Positions 45,829-57,468 of a DNA stretch of 64,000 bases are shown here, one piece after another. Numbering within the stretch: the first letter of the stretch is position 1; the number at the start of each line of letters is the position of its first letter. The position numbers and the translations under genes are program-made. Location of the stretch: contig MQVO02000004.1 in assembly GCA_001986395.2 (NCBI GenBank), positions 1,736,001 through 1,800,000 on the forward strand, read 5' to 3'. The notes below the pieces were generated by a model, which was not told the DNA's origin, ran no database searches, and worked only from the letters and a program-made list of their open reading frames with translations. The DNA comes from Irpex lacteus. Taxonomy: Eukaryota > Basidiomycota > Agaricomycetes > Polyporales > Irpicaceae.

Positions 45829-48662
45829 ATGAACGGAAGCACGTCGTCCAACGCCTTTGCCGCATCTTCAAAGCTCGGAGACCTCTTCGCCAGTCTCGCT
45901 GTCGCGTCGAATCAGCAATGGTCAGATATCGCGGCCACCGCCCAGTCATTAGCAAACGACCTGCGCATCAAGAATGGTTCGTGTTTGCTTTCATTGTGTT
46001 CATGAATCCTTCTTCATAGTCTAATATCAAGAGCTTTTTGTGGACTTGATGTAGTCGAACAACAGACAGCCTTGGGCAAGACTCTCCTACCACAAACCCT
46101 CACATCACTGCTCAAAGGCGCGATTCATGGATCCGCCATCCCCGGCCCAGACCAGAAATCAGCCGTGTTCGAGCTGCTGCGTGTAGCTGCTAACCTATGC
46201 ATGGATCATGGTGCGCACCTCCTCTAATGTCTACCGCCACACCATCACTTCTACCTCCCATTGGCCTGGTTAAATACCGGGATTTGTGGCCACCTATATT
46301 ACACGTGCTGAAGCGATTGCTAACATAGTTTGATCTTTGGACATCTTAGATGAGAATAGAAACGCTTTGGATGAAGCTGGATTTCCGCAGACAGTCGTTG
46401 CTCTACTCGAAGGCTATGCGGAGGCCGTATCACCAGAACAAACGGCACCCATGTCGATCTCCATACCCGATCTCAAGGTTGTGAGGACAGCAATCGGCGT
46501 ATTGCTCAATGCGAGTGTCAACTATGGTGCGTACTTTATATATCTATTTCAAAGCAAACTATACTTAACAAACGTTCCACAGCTCCCGTGAAAAGGAGGC
46601 TCGTCTCACTCGAAGCCGCCATGACCATCCTCAAGCTTTCTATCTCAATATACCCCCCTGGATCGTGGCTTCGTGTACAGAAGCAGCCCGAGGGCACATC
46701 GGAACAGCACACTGAAGAGTCATGGACCCTACGCACGAGTCTTTCTGATTGGGCGTGGCGCGCGATTTCTGCATTGCGTGACGAGGATGAAGATTCTAGT
46801 CTCGGTATGCTGTCTTCTTGTGTCTTGGATACTCTATTACATACTCAGGAAATCATCTAGAGAACCTATTCAACCAAAAATCTATCCCTTATCTCGTTCA
46901 AAGTCTTCAAGTATCCATTCCACCGTACCCACCCACCCCATCAGGCTTCTCTCCGTCCCTCGTTCAAACCCTACTCGAGGCCGACGAAGAAGCCCTCCAA
47001 GAATCTTGTGGTCTGCTCGAAGCTCTATGCATTGATGTGGAAGATGCCCGCCTTTCTCTCGCCCGTGGACTCACGAATCCCGGCGATGCTAATGGCATAG
47101 CAGGCCTCTCGGACTTGTTAGACTTCATCGAACATGGTGCCCCTCTTCACCTTCCCTCGTCAGATGCCGCCGAACGAGAGAAGAAAGAGAAGGCGATCGG
47201 GACGTGTAAGGCTGCTGTGGTCAATGCTGTGACGGAGGTTACTGGCGATAAGAAGAACGTCGACGTACTATGGGATAACTCGGATCCTAGTAAACAGGGA
47301 GGGAAGTTTGTGCAGAAGATGGTCAGCTGGATTAAGGAGAGCAGGGAGTCTGTTGTGACTAAGCGAGAAGGGGCACGGGACGATTTGGTGATTTGTGCGA
47401 CCGTGGCGGTGGGGAATGTGGTCAGAAAAGGTACGCCACCAAATGGAGTTATGAATGATTGAATGGGCACGGCTCATTGTTAAACATCTAGATTCCCATT
47501 CAACCGCCGTATGCAACCCTCCAATATCCCTTCTTCCCGATCTTGCTGCTTTCCTGGATCCCGAAGTCGACATCAAAGTCAAGAACGGTGTCATCGGTTT
47601 GTTGAAGAACCTTGCCGTTGCTCCACCGAATCGCAAACTTCTGGGTGAAGCGGGAGTACTGCACAAGCTGGCGTCGAGTGAGATATGGAGCGACAAGTAT
47701 GATATGGTCGAGCTCGTTCAAGTTGCGGCGATCGGGATTGCAAAGCATATATGTAACGCAAATCGTAAGTAGCAAACATGCGCGGTACTCGGCTTCTCGA
47801 TGAATTCTGTATCTGACTGTGCTCCTCCCTTAGCTCTGAACTCTGTCTCACTCGTTCTCCCAAACCACTCCGCGCCTCTTCAGCCCACTGCACTCTCCCA
47901 AATCCTTGCTCTCGTTCGTCGCTCTGATACTGTCGCTATCAAGAGCGAAGGTACCCGTGTCTTCGTCAACGCTATCAAGTCCATATGGTCTACCGAAGCC
48001 TCCAATATCTCTGACCCCACATTCCAGCAGCAGAGGAAGGAGGCCAAGGCACAATTGACGACATCGTCAATTGCTGCTGTCCTTGCGCAATTGATCGGTC
48101 GAAGTAGGAGGTATGCCATTCTCATCAGTGAGGGTGCCGTGTCCTTGTATCTGCTGAGCTTGAATACTGCTGGGGGAGGAGGTCAGTCGTTCTAACGAAT
48201 ACACTGTTACCTAACTAATCAGTTATGATTATTGCAGCTGTGATTGTCCTGGACGCACTCATGAATCCGCTTCCCGTTGAGATCTCAAAGAATTCCAACG
48301 CATCCAACAACCCTCTCTCTCAGCCACTGTCTGCAATCCCCTCAAGCGACTCTCCAGCCGTCGGTACCCCACGTCGGGCACTCGACATGCTGGTCTGGGC
48401 ACTCAAGAACCCGGATACTCCACCTGAGGTGCGGGCGAACATCAGTACACTAGTGGGACACCTAGGGAGACCAGGCGTCGTGGATGCCAGTAGGGCGAGG
48501 GACGTGCAAGTGTTGAAGAGTGAGGTGCGAGGCGTGTTGGAGAAGATTGTGAAGGGAAAGGAGGAGGCGGACGATGAAGAAGAAGAGGAAGATGAAGGAG
48601 CAAAGGGGAGAAGCTCTTTGGTCAACGCTGCGAAGCGGGCATTGGATGCTTGGGGTGCATGA
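45829..48662 (+). CDS. armadillo-repeat protein, SmgGDS/Rap1GDS1-like
   Basis: Armadillo solenoid resembling the GDP-dissociation stimulator of small GTPases (Rap1GDS1/SmgGDS), which binds polybasic Rho/Rap GTPases; the fungal role is inferred. The gene has about ten exons. Exon 1 starts MNGSTSSNAFAASSKLGDLF and ends near 45976. The next blocks are LGKTLLPQTLTSLLKGAIHG, then FELLRVAANLCMDH, DENRNALDEAGFPQTVVALL and VRTAIGVLLNASVNY. Further blocks are LKNLAVAPPNRKLLGEAGVL, IKSEGTRVFVNAIKSIWS and SISVxx-like ALKNPDTPPEVRANISTLVG. Repeated patterns of the type N-G/A-G-x3-L-x2-L and A-x2-L-x-N-L mark the armadillo units. An acidic segment (EEADDEEEEEDEGAKG) lies near the C-terminus, which ends ALDAWGA. 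Not all junctions were fixed. Confidence 0.6.
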
Positions 48663-49124
48663 ATGTGAGTGGAGATGGAAGTGGGACGGGTGGTCTTGCT
48701 GGGTATGGGAGGGATGCTCGTGAGGTTACAGATTGTTTGCTTGGATGAAGACGGAATGAATGTTGTATCACTACTGCTCTGTGCATGGTTTGACTCGGTA
48801 TTTAGTACTATATGGTCTAGTACTAGACGGATTGTGTTTGCTCTCAGGTTTTGGTATCTGCTCTCCTCTCATGATTCAATGTAGGGTATGCCTGCTGTAT
48901 TCTTGTCCAGGTTGTGCGTATTTATTCAAGCCTTTTGTGTCGCGCTTGTAACCAGAACTGGAAGATATGAGGTTATCGTGCCAAGCGCTAGGCACTGATT
49001 GGAGGAGTGGATCGATAATCGTCTGTTATGGCAGGTCTTGGCAGCCCACGGCCGCGGTAATCTGCCACCTTCTGCCACTCGTCCTCCTTCCTCCTTCCTC
49101 TCTACCGACACCTCGCGACCGACG
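48663..49124. other. intergenic, no gene seen
   Basis: About 460 bases between co-oriented genes. The last 60 bases before 49125 are C/T-rich, as in many fungal core promoters. Confidence 0.5.
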
Positions 49125-50220
49125 ATGGCGGGCTCAAAGCGCAACAAGATCAGAAAGGCACTGTCTCCGACGAAGAACCTCTCACCGCCCGCCCCACCCA
49201 TCGTGGACGACGATGACCTCATGGATGACTTGTTCGCTCAACTCGACTCCAAAGAGAAATCCGCCCAACAACAATCCGCGGAGATTCTGAAAGATGCCAA
49301 CATAGATTCTGTTGCAGACGACCTGGAGAAGGAGGATAAAAAGGATAGCAAGTCAAGATTCAAGGCGCGTCAGGTGTGTCTTTCTACGTCTCTGGTCATG
49401 CTCGCACAAGTTACTCAGTTTGGGGTGGAACAGGCGAGGAAGGCTGCTGCGCTGGCTGAGCAGCATGCGCCGTCAGATGCAGACGCAGATGCTAGACTTG
49501 AGCGTGAAGCTCGTGAAGAGGAACGGGCAATCACACAGACATGCGACGAGCTTGGTGTCAAGATGGTCGAGGTTTGTGCTATGTACCCACTCGCGAACCA
49601 CTTCTGTGTGATTCATCATCGTGCTTTTATCTTAGATAAACCCAGATGGCCACTGCCTTTTCTCCGCCGTCGCCGACCAACTTGCCATCCTCGGCGTAAT
49701 ACCTTCGGGCAAAGCCAGCTACCAATACACTCGTCTCGCTGCCGCCAACTATATCCAGACACACCCAGACGACTTTATTCCGTTCCTTCCGTCTACATTT
49801 GGCGAGGATGTCGCCGGTGCTGAATCCGATGGCCTCATGACTCCGAAGCAGTTCGAGCAATACTGCGCTAACATACGGGATACGGCCATCTGGGGCGGTG
49901 AACCAGAGATTATGGCGTTATCAAAGGCATTCAACGTTCCGATACACGTTATCCAGGGCGCGAAGCCTCATGTGGTGGTGCATAATCCGGACAATGAGCC
50001 TCCGCCGGAGAACGCTCCTGTGGTGAGGATTAGCTACCATAGGAGAATGTATGGACTGGGAGAGGTTAGTCATAGCCCCGTGCCATCATCAGTCGAGCCA
50101 GACTAATGTACTCTTAATCCGCGATTATAGCATTACAACTCATTACGACCAAAGACGTCGTTCAAGGACGGCGTCAAGGCGCTTTTCCATCCGAGCTCGT
50201 CGCCCACCAATACGCTGTAA
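49125..50220 (+). CDS. OTU2: OTU-family deubiquitinase (OTUD6/Otu2-like)
   Basis: Cysteine protease that removes ubiquitin; the Otu2/OTUD6 group acts on 40S ribosomal proteins. Exons 49125-49373, 49434-49571, 49636-50064 and 50131-50220 give 301 residues, the usual length for this group. The N-terminal half is a Lys/Glu/Asp-rich coiled region (KRNKIRKALSPTKNL, then EREAREEERAITQTCDELGV). The OTU domain begins exactly at exon 3 with INPDGHCLFSAVADQL; Asp and Cys of the D-G-H-C motif are catalytic. It continues with AAANYIQTHPDDFIPFL, the OTU core YCANIRDTAIWGGEPEIMAL and PIHVIQG. The catalytic His is in VRISYHRRMYGLGEHYNSL, split by the last intron. The C-terminus (RPKTSFKDGVKALFHP) is short. 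Confidence 0.93.
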
Positions 50221-50573
50221 TCAGCATTCACGCCCCGATATACCTACCCTCGTAATGGATCATTGGAAGTCTCCAGAACTCATACATACAAGCTGGTACT
50301 GATCCAAGTAGAATTGAATCTATCCTATATACGTATACACGACTGCCGACACCCCATGCTCTCAACTCACCTTCAATGTAGCATAGATACCAAGCACACT
50401 CTGCCTTGTCACATATAACACCAGTCCGATATCCAAGCACAATATATTAGTGTACAATCATCCACCCTGACCGTGGTCTGTAGTACTAGTGAAAAATCAA
50501 CCCCCCGTATGGGCACGTTGGTCAAGTCCAATGTAAGTAAGAGCACTCCGATCGTGGACTCCCATAAGTACTA
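50221..50573. other. convergent 3' intergenic region
   Basis: About 350 bases between the convergent OTU and AP-1 beta genes. No gene seen. Confidence 0.5.
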
Positions 50574-53337
50574 CTAGAACAACAAATCACTTTCCTTGCC
50601 CTTTCCACCTCCTCCATTCGGCGCTGTACCACCACCGAACGCACTGTCCAGCCCAGCGTATGGATCTGAGCTCAACGGCTTCGACGCATGCTCTTCCTCA
50701 TCCTCTTCGTCGCCGCCGGCACTATATCCGTGTCCAATCCCTCCAGCATCCCCAGCGTCATCTTCGCCGTCAATGTCGTCGATCAAATGTTGTGGAACGG
50801 CGGGCGTGGGCTTGTCTGGACCACCAGGGGATAGGAGCGTGTCTTTGCGGGTGGGTTCGACGGGTCCTGGGCCGGCGATTTGGACGGCTTGGGGGAGCGT
50901 GGGTCGTGCGAGGGGGACGAGAACTTGGCGGGAGAGAGGGTTGAGAGCGGGTGAGTCTGTCAGTGCGCGGCCGGCTGCGCCCCGGATGAACGTCTAACGA
51001 TACAGCGATGACGAGCGTTCATCAGAGATGCTTCTTCCCCTATGTGTGAGCCACTACTGAATATAGACTCACCTCTGGGTTCTTGTGGTATATGCTACCC
51101 AGTGTCGCTGTGTGCAGAAGCAGCTGATCCAAGGCACCTCTGTCCATCCTGTCCGAGTCGTTCGTGATCGCGGGTTTCTCAGCGAGAACAATCTCGCCCG
51201 CAACTGTGGGGTTGATGGCGAGCATGCGCCAGTACATGAAGCCTCGGTCGCGGAGGTCGGGATTGTCGACTTCTTCGGTGGCCCACTTGAGGACTTTGTG
51301 GACGATGTTCTTGGAAGTCTCGGATTGGGATTTGTAGATGAAGAGTTTGACGGAGGCGGTAAGTAGGGCTAGTTGAACCTACAGCGAGCCGATGGTAAGC
51401 AAGGGGACCTGGATTGTAGGAAGACATGATACATACCTCAACAGGTTCGTCCATGAACCCGAACGTCAAGTCGTCCATCAGCTCGTCAGCGTTCTCTATT
51501 CGATTGGCAAACTGCCCTATAATCCAAACCATCGCCGCCTTACTCTCTGGCTCGTCCAGCGCGTCCAGGTTCTCGCACAGCACAGGGATGATACCCTCGT
51601 ACTTCCCAGGGTACCGCCGGAAGACGTCCTTGATGACGATGACGGCTTCTTGGACTACGTATGTCACTTTGGTCTCGATGAGTTCGAGGAGGGCTTTGAT
51701 GCAAGCGTCCGCGGCGGCTTCTACCTTGATGGCCACACGACCGATCGCACGCACAGATTTACGGACGAAGTCGATGTCTACTTCGGAGGCGTACCTGGGT
51801 GGGTGGTTGGTTTAGTAGCTGGTGTGTTTCATGCGGGAGGATACGTACTCCTGAAGCTCTGCAAGGACCTCTCGCGCGTTTTCTTCTCGTGCCAGACGGT
51901 ACATGATCTCGAGCTTAGCAAGCTTGACGTAAATCGGGTCGTTGTACTTGCAAAAGAACACTTTGACGTCGTTCTTGAGTACTGACGGTCTTCGCTGGAT
52001 GATCAACAGGATATTCCGTAGAGCGACGTATTGTACTTCTGGGCCAGAGGATAGTATCGTCACTATAGAGGGAACAAGAGGTAAGACATTGGCAATAAAT
52101 GGTGTGGGAAAGGTGTTGCACCTAGTGGCGGACCCATCTTCTTGCAGAGGTAGTCAATCAGCTTCCTGTTCTCCATGTAGTTCATGAGGTACAGCAACAC
52201 TTTTATGGAGGTAAGAACAACAGCTGAATTTGCATGGCCGAGCTGCACGACAACGCGTTCTGCCATGAGCTCCGCGTCTTCGTGTCTCTCCGGCACGTAT
52301 CGCAGTAGCGAGTCTAGAATATATATCTGTCCCCACCTAAACCGTGTTCTATCAGCACTGCTACATACTTAATTATGCATAGAAAACACACTTACTCTGA
52401 GCTCTCCCCCAACGCCGTCAACAGCTTGTTCGCCACTGTCAAGTTTAAGCGGAATGTAACCCCGTCCTGTCTGTCTCCAATCTCAGTGAGGGCGGCGACG
52501 GCATTCGAGACAACTGTGGCGTTGGAATCTAGGAGCAAATCCCTCAACATCTCTACAAAGCCTCCCTTCTCTGCTTTACGCGGGTCGGCGGTGTACAGTT
52601 TGGCAACGGAAATCGCTGCGGTTTTTCGGACGTAGGGGTCTCGGTCTTTGAGGCAGTGACGGAGTTGTTCAGTAAGTGGGTCAAGGACGACGGGTATAGG
52701 GATATATGACATTGTCCGGATGGCGAGGGCTCGAATGAGGGGGTTGCGGTCGTTACAGTCCTGGACGCACGAATGACGGTATAAGCACTGGGGGAGGCAA
52801 TAACTGAAGACTGAGAAGTGCAAGGGACGTACTTGGAGAAAACTTGGAATGACTATATTTATCTGGTCTGCTTTGGACCGACCGTAGCATACAAGGAAGA
52901 GGTACACCACTGTAACCGTCATATCATGTCAAGGTTACTATATACTCAGAATGTATGGAAAGACGCACTTTTCTTGATCTCAAGTAGGGGTATACCAAGG
53001 CATTGTACAACATCCGTAAACAACGGCGACACTATGAACGAGGATGAAATAGGGAAGGGGTGTCAATAGCTGATACTGTCATGCACCTCAGGATCAGGCG
53101 AAAGCGCACGGACTGTCATTGCCCATAGTAATGTTTGCTACTATCTTCTTCAACACCGTCTTGCGCTTCGTGAATTTCTTGTCCTTTGATTCCGCCGCAT
53201 GAAGCTCTGCGCGAAATTCCTAGCGTGTACGAATAGTCTGTCCATGAGCGTAGATTGGAAGTTGGGAGGACAATCATGCGTACCTGGATCTTGCCTCTTG
53301 TAAAGAACTTGGCATCCTGCCCAGCCTGACTTGCCAT
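50574..53337 (-). CDS. APL2: clathrin adaptor beta-adaptin, probably AP-1 beta
   Basis: Large beta subunit of a clathrin adaptor complex that sorts cargo at the trans-Golgi and endosomes. The gene starts [18 protein letters not shown] and is cut into about nine exons. The Adaptin N solenoid is well preserved: [52 protein letters not shown], then a block ending [20 protein letters not shown]. After it come [75 protein letters not shown] and [20 protein letters not shown]. After about residue 600 comes a low-complexity hinge ([18 protein letters not shown], then [20 protein letters not shown]) and the protein ends ESDLLF. There is no appendage (ear) domain, as in other fungal beta-adaptins. A clathrin-box-like LLSPG lies in the hinge. 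AP-1 rather than AP-2 is inferred from the N-terminus. Confidence 0.9.
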
Positions 53338-53537
53338 ATCAATCTGGCTTGGCTCCCTTTACGTGTTGTTGGCCACCTCGTTGAATGTACGGATGAGTGA
53401 GAAGGGTTCAAGGGTTCGTGGTAGACGGCAAGTAAGACGGCAAGGAAGTAGCCTGGAATCAGACGCCCTCCTCAGCACATCCTTGCCTCCGACCACCAGC
53501 ATCATCGCATGACAACCCATCTATTCCTCAACTCATC
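53338..53537. promoter_or_regulatory. shared divergent promoter, AP-1 beta and Nepro-like
   Basis: Exactly 200 bases separate the two divergent start codons. No TATA box is visible. Confidence 0.55.
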
Positions 53538-54876
53538 ATGCCCGCCCGACGCACTTTCACAATATCACCGCCAAATACGTCCCCTCGCAACAGCCTAGCA
53601 GCGTCAGACCATGCCACTGTAGACGCAGTGCTGAAGAATTTGAAGCAATGTACAAGACATCTGCAGAGTGTCCTAGAGACACAACACCTCGAGCTTCAAG
53701 TTCTGGAAAAGCTGTATTACAAGGGAAATAACCAGCATCGGACTGCCTTGTTCTGGAGACGAGTCTCGGACATCAGAAGGTTTGGTCGGCGACTTGAAGG
53801 TGCAGACCTGTATGGTCTAGTTGAGGGTGTGCGAATATCTTTCTGGAGTAGCGAGGCGCGGACGAAGTGAGTCTTGAATCAAGAAGACTAGTTCCATGAA
53901 CTGAGCTCATTTACTAGCCCGAAAGCCTTGAAAGGTCCCTGGACGTGTTATCCGGATGCTCAGACCGTGCAGGCTGTCTTGCAGAGACTAGTCGACATTC
54001 ATACCCTCGTCCGAAGTGTCAGTACCATAGGCAATATATTTTCTTTCACTCTAGTGACTTTCTATAGATGCACGACCATGTCACCAAAGCACACAAGTTC
54101 GTCTTCCATGCATTGAAAGAGACAGCCCCGTTGACTTCGTCCGATAAAGCCATCTCAACTTAGAATTGCAGACCGGAGCTTTCTTGCAGCTCATCTTGAC
54201 CTTGACAGCCATTTCCTCACGTCTGGCGATGCTGCAGATCGATATACAGTCGGAGATCGAGATCGCTTGTCAAGCTTTGTATACGCTGCTGTCTTCCGTC
54301 CTACATGTAAGCTCAATGAAGCTTAGAGCCATGCAGGGTGACTGACACTAGTACTACGCCTTAGCCAACCTTGACCTGGAAGGCACCTTCTTGGCTCACT
54401 TCGGCCCCAGGCTTGCACAATACCCCGGGTGAAAACCCTTCTGCGAGAACATCACGAGATGCGGAGACCCCTACCAAAATACTCGACATTGACGAGGATA
54501 TCGGGACAAGTATCTCGTTAAAGAAGACAACAGTCGATGCGGCGAAGGAGACTACATCGCTATCAATTCGCGTGGAAGATGTCCCAGCGGTTTCTGATGT
54601 TCGGGCGACTCATTTTACCTTCACAAAACTTCAAACTCAGACAACAGGCAGCACGATAGGTATGTGACCGTTGTAGCTTGTCGGTGATGCTCCCGTCTAA
54701 AGTAGCTCCCAGTACGAACATCGGCTTCCAAGGAGACGAATCGTACTCTCTCTGGATCATCAGAGGTAACGCGGAAGATTTCGGCCAAACGAGGCTCAGA
54801 GGATACTACTGCTCCCCTCAAAGTCAAGAAAAAGAAAAAGAAGAAAGACGAGATCGACGACATTTTCGGATTCTAG
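53538..54876 (+). CDS. Nepro/Rmp1-like nucleolar protein (putative RNase MRP subunit)
   Basis: Probable homologue of the Nepro family (DUF4477) and of yeast Rmp1, linked to RNase MRP and pre-rRNA processing. Exon 1 (53538 to about 53869) carries the diagnostic run VLEKLYYKGNNQHRTALFWR followed by RVSDIRRFGRRLEG; the Y-x-K-x-N-Q-H-R core is shared by Nepro and Rmp1. Further exons give PWTCYPDAQTVQAVLQRLVD, then HDHVTKAHKFVFHALKETAP and the helical TGAFLQLILTLTAISSRLAM. A low-complexity region (54371-54660) follows. A Lys-rich end reading KKKKKKKDEIDDIFGF precedes the TAG at 54874. The last junction (near 54660-54715) does not fit a simple GT-AG intron in frame, so the C-terminal joining is uncertain. 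Tail to tail with the O-methyltransferase, 78 bases apart. Confidence 0.65.
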
Positions 54877-54954
54877 GTTTTTCTATCATACACCACATTT
54901 ACTTTCACCCTATGTTCGCTGCCTCTACACCACGGGGAAGTTCAATACCAGTGC

Positions 54955-55788
54955 TTACAGCACAAGGATGTACGTGAATCCATCGTAGTGCTTCTCGCCA
55001 ACTGTCGCGATCGTCGTGGCCTCCACACCCTCATCTTCCTTAATGGCTTGCAACAGCTGGCGGACGCCAATGACATCAGGCGTGTTAATCTCTGGATCGG
55101 CCGTGCGACCGTTGCGCACGACGTTGTCGACAATCTAGGCTCGTTTGGTCAACATTCCGAAGGCTAACATGTCAAGCATGTTAAGAATGACTACTTACGA
55201 TGACAGTTCCCGACTTCGATAGCCTTCTGGCCTCCTTGTAGTAGAGAGCATTTGATTCCTTGTCTGCATCGATGAAGACCAAATCGAAGGGATCGGTTTG
55301 TAACTTGGGAAGGGTCTCGGTTGCCGAGCCTACGATGATCTCAACCTTGGACGCAACACCGGCATACTCGAAGTTGGCTTTGGCGACCTGAGGAGTAGAA
55401 GCGTGGTTAGTTTGTAATTCACTAGCGAGACGCAATTCTGTGGGAGACGAGGGTTTGACGTGTGAAAGGTCTCGGTACGTACGTCTGCGTGCTTCTGGGA
55501 GAGCTCAGCGGTGATGACTTTCCCATCTGCAGGAAGGGCGCGTGCAAGCCAGATGCTCGAGTAACCCCCGAGAGTTCCCACCTCCAACACTCTCTTCGCT
55601 TTGATCGTTTTTGCGACGAGGTTCAGGTACTTGCCCTGGGCCGCGCTCACGGCAATGTGTGGCAGGCCATTTTCGTCGCTGGACTTGAGGGCGTGGGCGA
55701 GCGCATCATCGGGCTTGAGTAAGAACGAGTTGTGGTAGTTGTCGCTTCGGACCCAGTTCTCTTGGTCGCTCAGAGTGGTGGCAGACAT
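54955..55788 (-). CDS. SAM-dependent O-methyltransferase (CCoAOMT-like)
   Basis: Small class I methyltransferase of the caffeoyl-CoA/catechol O-methyltransferase family (OMT type 3), which methylates catechol-like hydroxyls with a divalent cation. Three exons (about 55788-55482, 55390-55201 and 55135-54955), about 225 residues. Landmarks: KTIKAKRVLEVGTLGGYSSI (SAM motif I), PADGKVITAELSQKHADV with the acidic ribose-binding residue, and PFDLVFIDADKESNALYY with the metal-binding Asp. SGTVIIVDNVVRNGR carries the second metal pair Asp-Asn. The end is HYDGFTYILVL. A minus-strand TATAAA at 55873-55878 lies about 90 bases upstream. Substrate unknown; fungal members occur both in detoxification of phenolics and in secondary metabolism. 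Confidence 0.9.
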
Positions 55789-55872
55789 TATGGGGGTGAT
55801 AAAGGCGGGAATGGGACTGAAGGTACAGGTGAGGGGGGATGAGTCTGTTTATTGTCGTCCTACTTGTCGTCA

Positions 55873-55878
55873 TTTATA
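55873..55878 (-). promoter_or_regulatory. TATA box of the O-methyltransferase gene
   Basis: Reads TATAAA on the minus strand about 85-90 bases upstream of the start codon at 55788. Confidence 0.5.
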
Positions 55879-56946
55879 TGTCGGATGTCTAGACCGCCGC
55901 CCTATAGTCACGTACACCTCACGATTGCGTGGGGAGCGAGGCACGCACGCCGTGGCTATCCGTTATCACAGAGCCGGTAACCGTGCGTCATCTTATCTGA
56001 TAATTCGCTGACTCTTGATCACTGCGCACTGCGTTGATCAACGCTTGTCAGGTGCGATCTGTCGCACAATGTATTACGGCCGATGCTCGTATACCTACAA
56101 AAGGCATAAGTCGAGTGAATTACGTTGGAAGTGGGACCAAAACATGACTCGAACCTCAACGCTGGTGGTTTTTCTTTGGGGAACGAGTTGATCGCAGCTC
56201 CCTTCCACGAGCTGTTAACCGAGGCGGTATGCATACCGCTCCTGACTCAGGTTCATTCAGTTGTATCTTGGGGCTATTTTTGGTAACGTCCAGCTCAATA
56301 CAGGGGTGGCGGGGTGGCGGCATCGCTTGGAGAATATAATCAATGGCACAGAAGCACGAAACACTCTGACTCAGACGTAGTTCTTCTGTACTAGCTGATG
56401 ACACCATACTACTGCTGCTTAGAAATTGCAACCATGATTTTTTCAAGCGAGAACTGGTATCTCAATGTAGTCCGTTAAGACATACTCGATTTTGCTGAAC
56501 GCCTAGTGCTTAGTCACCATAGAAGATAGCAGACTTCTACGCCTGCCGGACACGATATGAGCTTCTTTCTTAGCAGCTGCTTGTCATACAATCGACCCAA
56601 AGTTTATGAGCATCAAATTCCAATTCTACATTTGCATTTGTCACAAAACAGAGTCCAAGATAAGTCATATGGAAGCCCATTAGTAGAATCCAGTAAGTAT
56701 AGATACAGATAGCGCAATGTTCAAGGGAGAGAAACATATGTGATAAAGAAGAACTAGAATAATATCAGTACAACCTCGATAGCTGAGTAGATTAGCTAGT
56801 GCGCACTCACTCAGAACCTTTGCGTTTCCTCCCGGAGCCCTGCGTAGATAATAGGTGTCATATGATGATTTACCGGCTGTGTTACATACCAAACATTCCA
56901 AGTGGCTCGTCAGCATACAGATGCCAAAGTCGTGAGAGAAGGATAC
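55879..56946. other. intergenic, one GATA-type site
   Basis: About 1.07 kb without a recognisable gene. ATCTGATAA occurs at 55995-56003, about 210 bases upstream of the O-methyltransferase start. A 78-codon minus-strand frame at 56680-56916 is AT-rich and unremarkable. Confidence 0.5.
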
Positions 56947-57468
56947 TTACAGCAAGCTCAACGTAACATCGCCGTGCACCTTCGCCTTCAATTCAACTGC
57001 AACATCCAGGTTCAAATCGAGCCTCAACTTTAACGGCTTGCTGTCGTCATCTTGCTTTCCCCCTCCGCCCTGGCCCGCGACCTGGTTCGCCGTCTTCCCA
57101 GCAGTATCGACGGCCCCCTGGCCCGTCCTCGCAACCTCCTGGCCAGTACCTTCGACTTCCTCAATGCCTGGTAATCCTCCCTGCTGTCCCTGACCGCGAC
57201 GGTTCTTGCCACGTCTGTTCCGGTTCTGCGGGGGACGAGGGCCTTGGGAAGCTGATGCACCTCTGATGTTCTGAGGTTGTGGCGACTCAGACTCGCTGTC
57301 TGAATTCGAAACGGATACGCTGCTCCGAGGAGTTGCGCTGCGTCCGCGACGGCGAGAAGCAGATGCGTGACGGGAGGCAGAAGGGTGACGGGAAGCGGAG
57401 GCTTGGCGAGAACCGACTTCACCCTGGGGAGGTGGAGAGGGCGGGCGTGAGTGCTCGTTGTCGGACAT
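56947..57468 (-). CDS. conserved hypothetical with amphipathic C-terminal block
   Basis: Single-exon gene of 173 residues. Residues 1-125 are disordered and rich in Ser, Arg, Pro, Gln and Gly: SRQASASRHPSASRHASASR, SDSESESPQ and NRRGKNRRGQGQQGG. A helical Gly/Gln segment follows (GQEVARTGQGAVDTAGKTAN). The last 30 residues form an alternating hydrophobic-charged block, KPLKLRLDLNLDVAVELKAK followed by VHGDVTLSLL, of a kind I have seen at the C-termini of small fungal hypotheticals. I cannot name a function. The stop TAA is embedded in a perfect GTAAGT donor (CTGTAAGT), so an alternative spliced extension is possible. A TATATA near 57736 lies about 270 bases upstream. Confidence 0.65.
   Translation of the reverse strand: MSDNEHSRPPSPPPQGEVGSRQASASRHPSASRHASASRRRGRSATPRSSVSVSNSDSESESPQPQNIRGASASQGPRPPQNRNRRGKNRRGQGQQGGLPGIEEVEGTGQEVARTGQGAVDTAGKTANQVAGQGGGGKQDDDSKPLKLRLDLNLDVAVELKAKVHGDVTLSLL

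Noticed and set aside
56140..56165. tRNA-like B box on the minus strand (GGTTCGAGTC)
   Set aside because: No T-stem pairing beyond one base pair and no matching acceptor stem.
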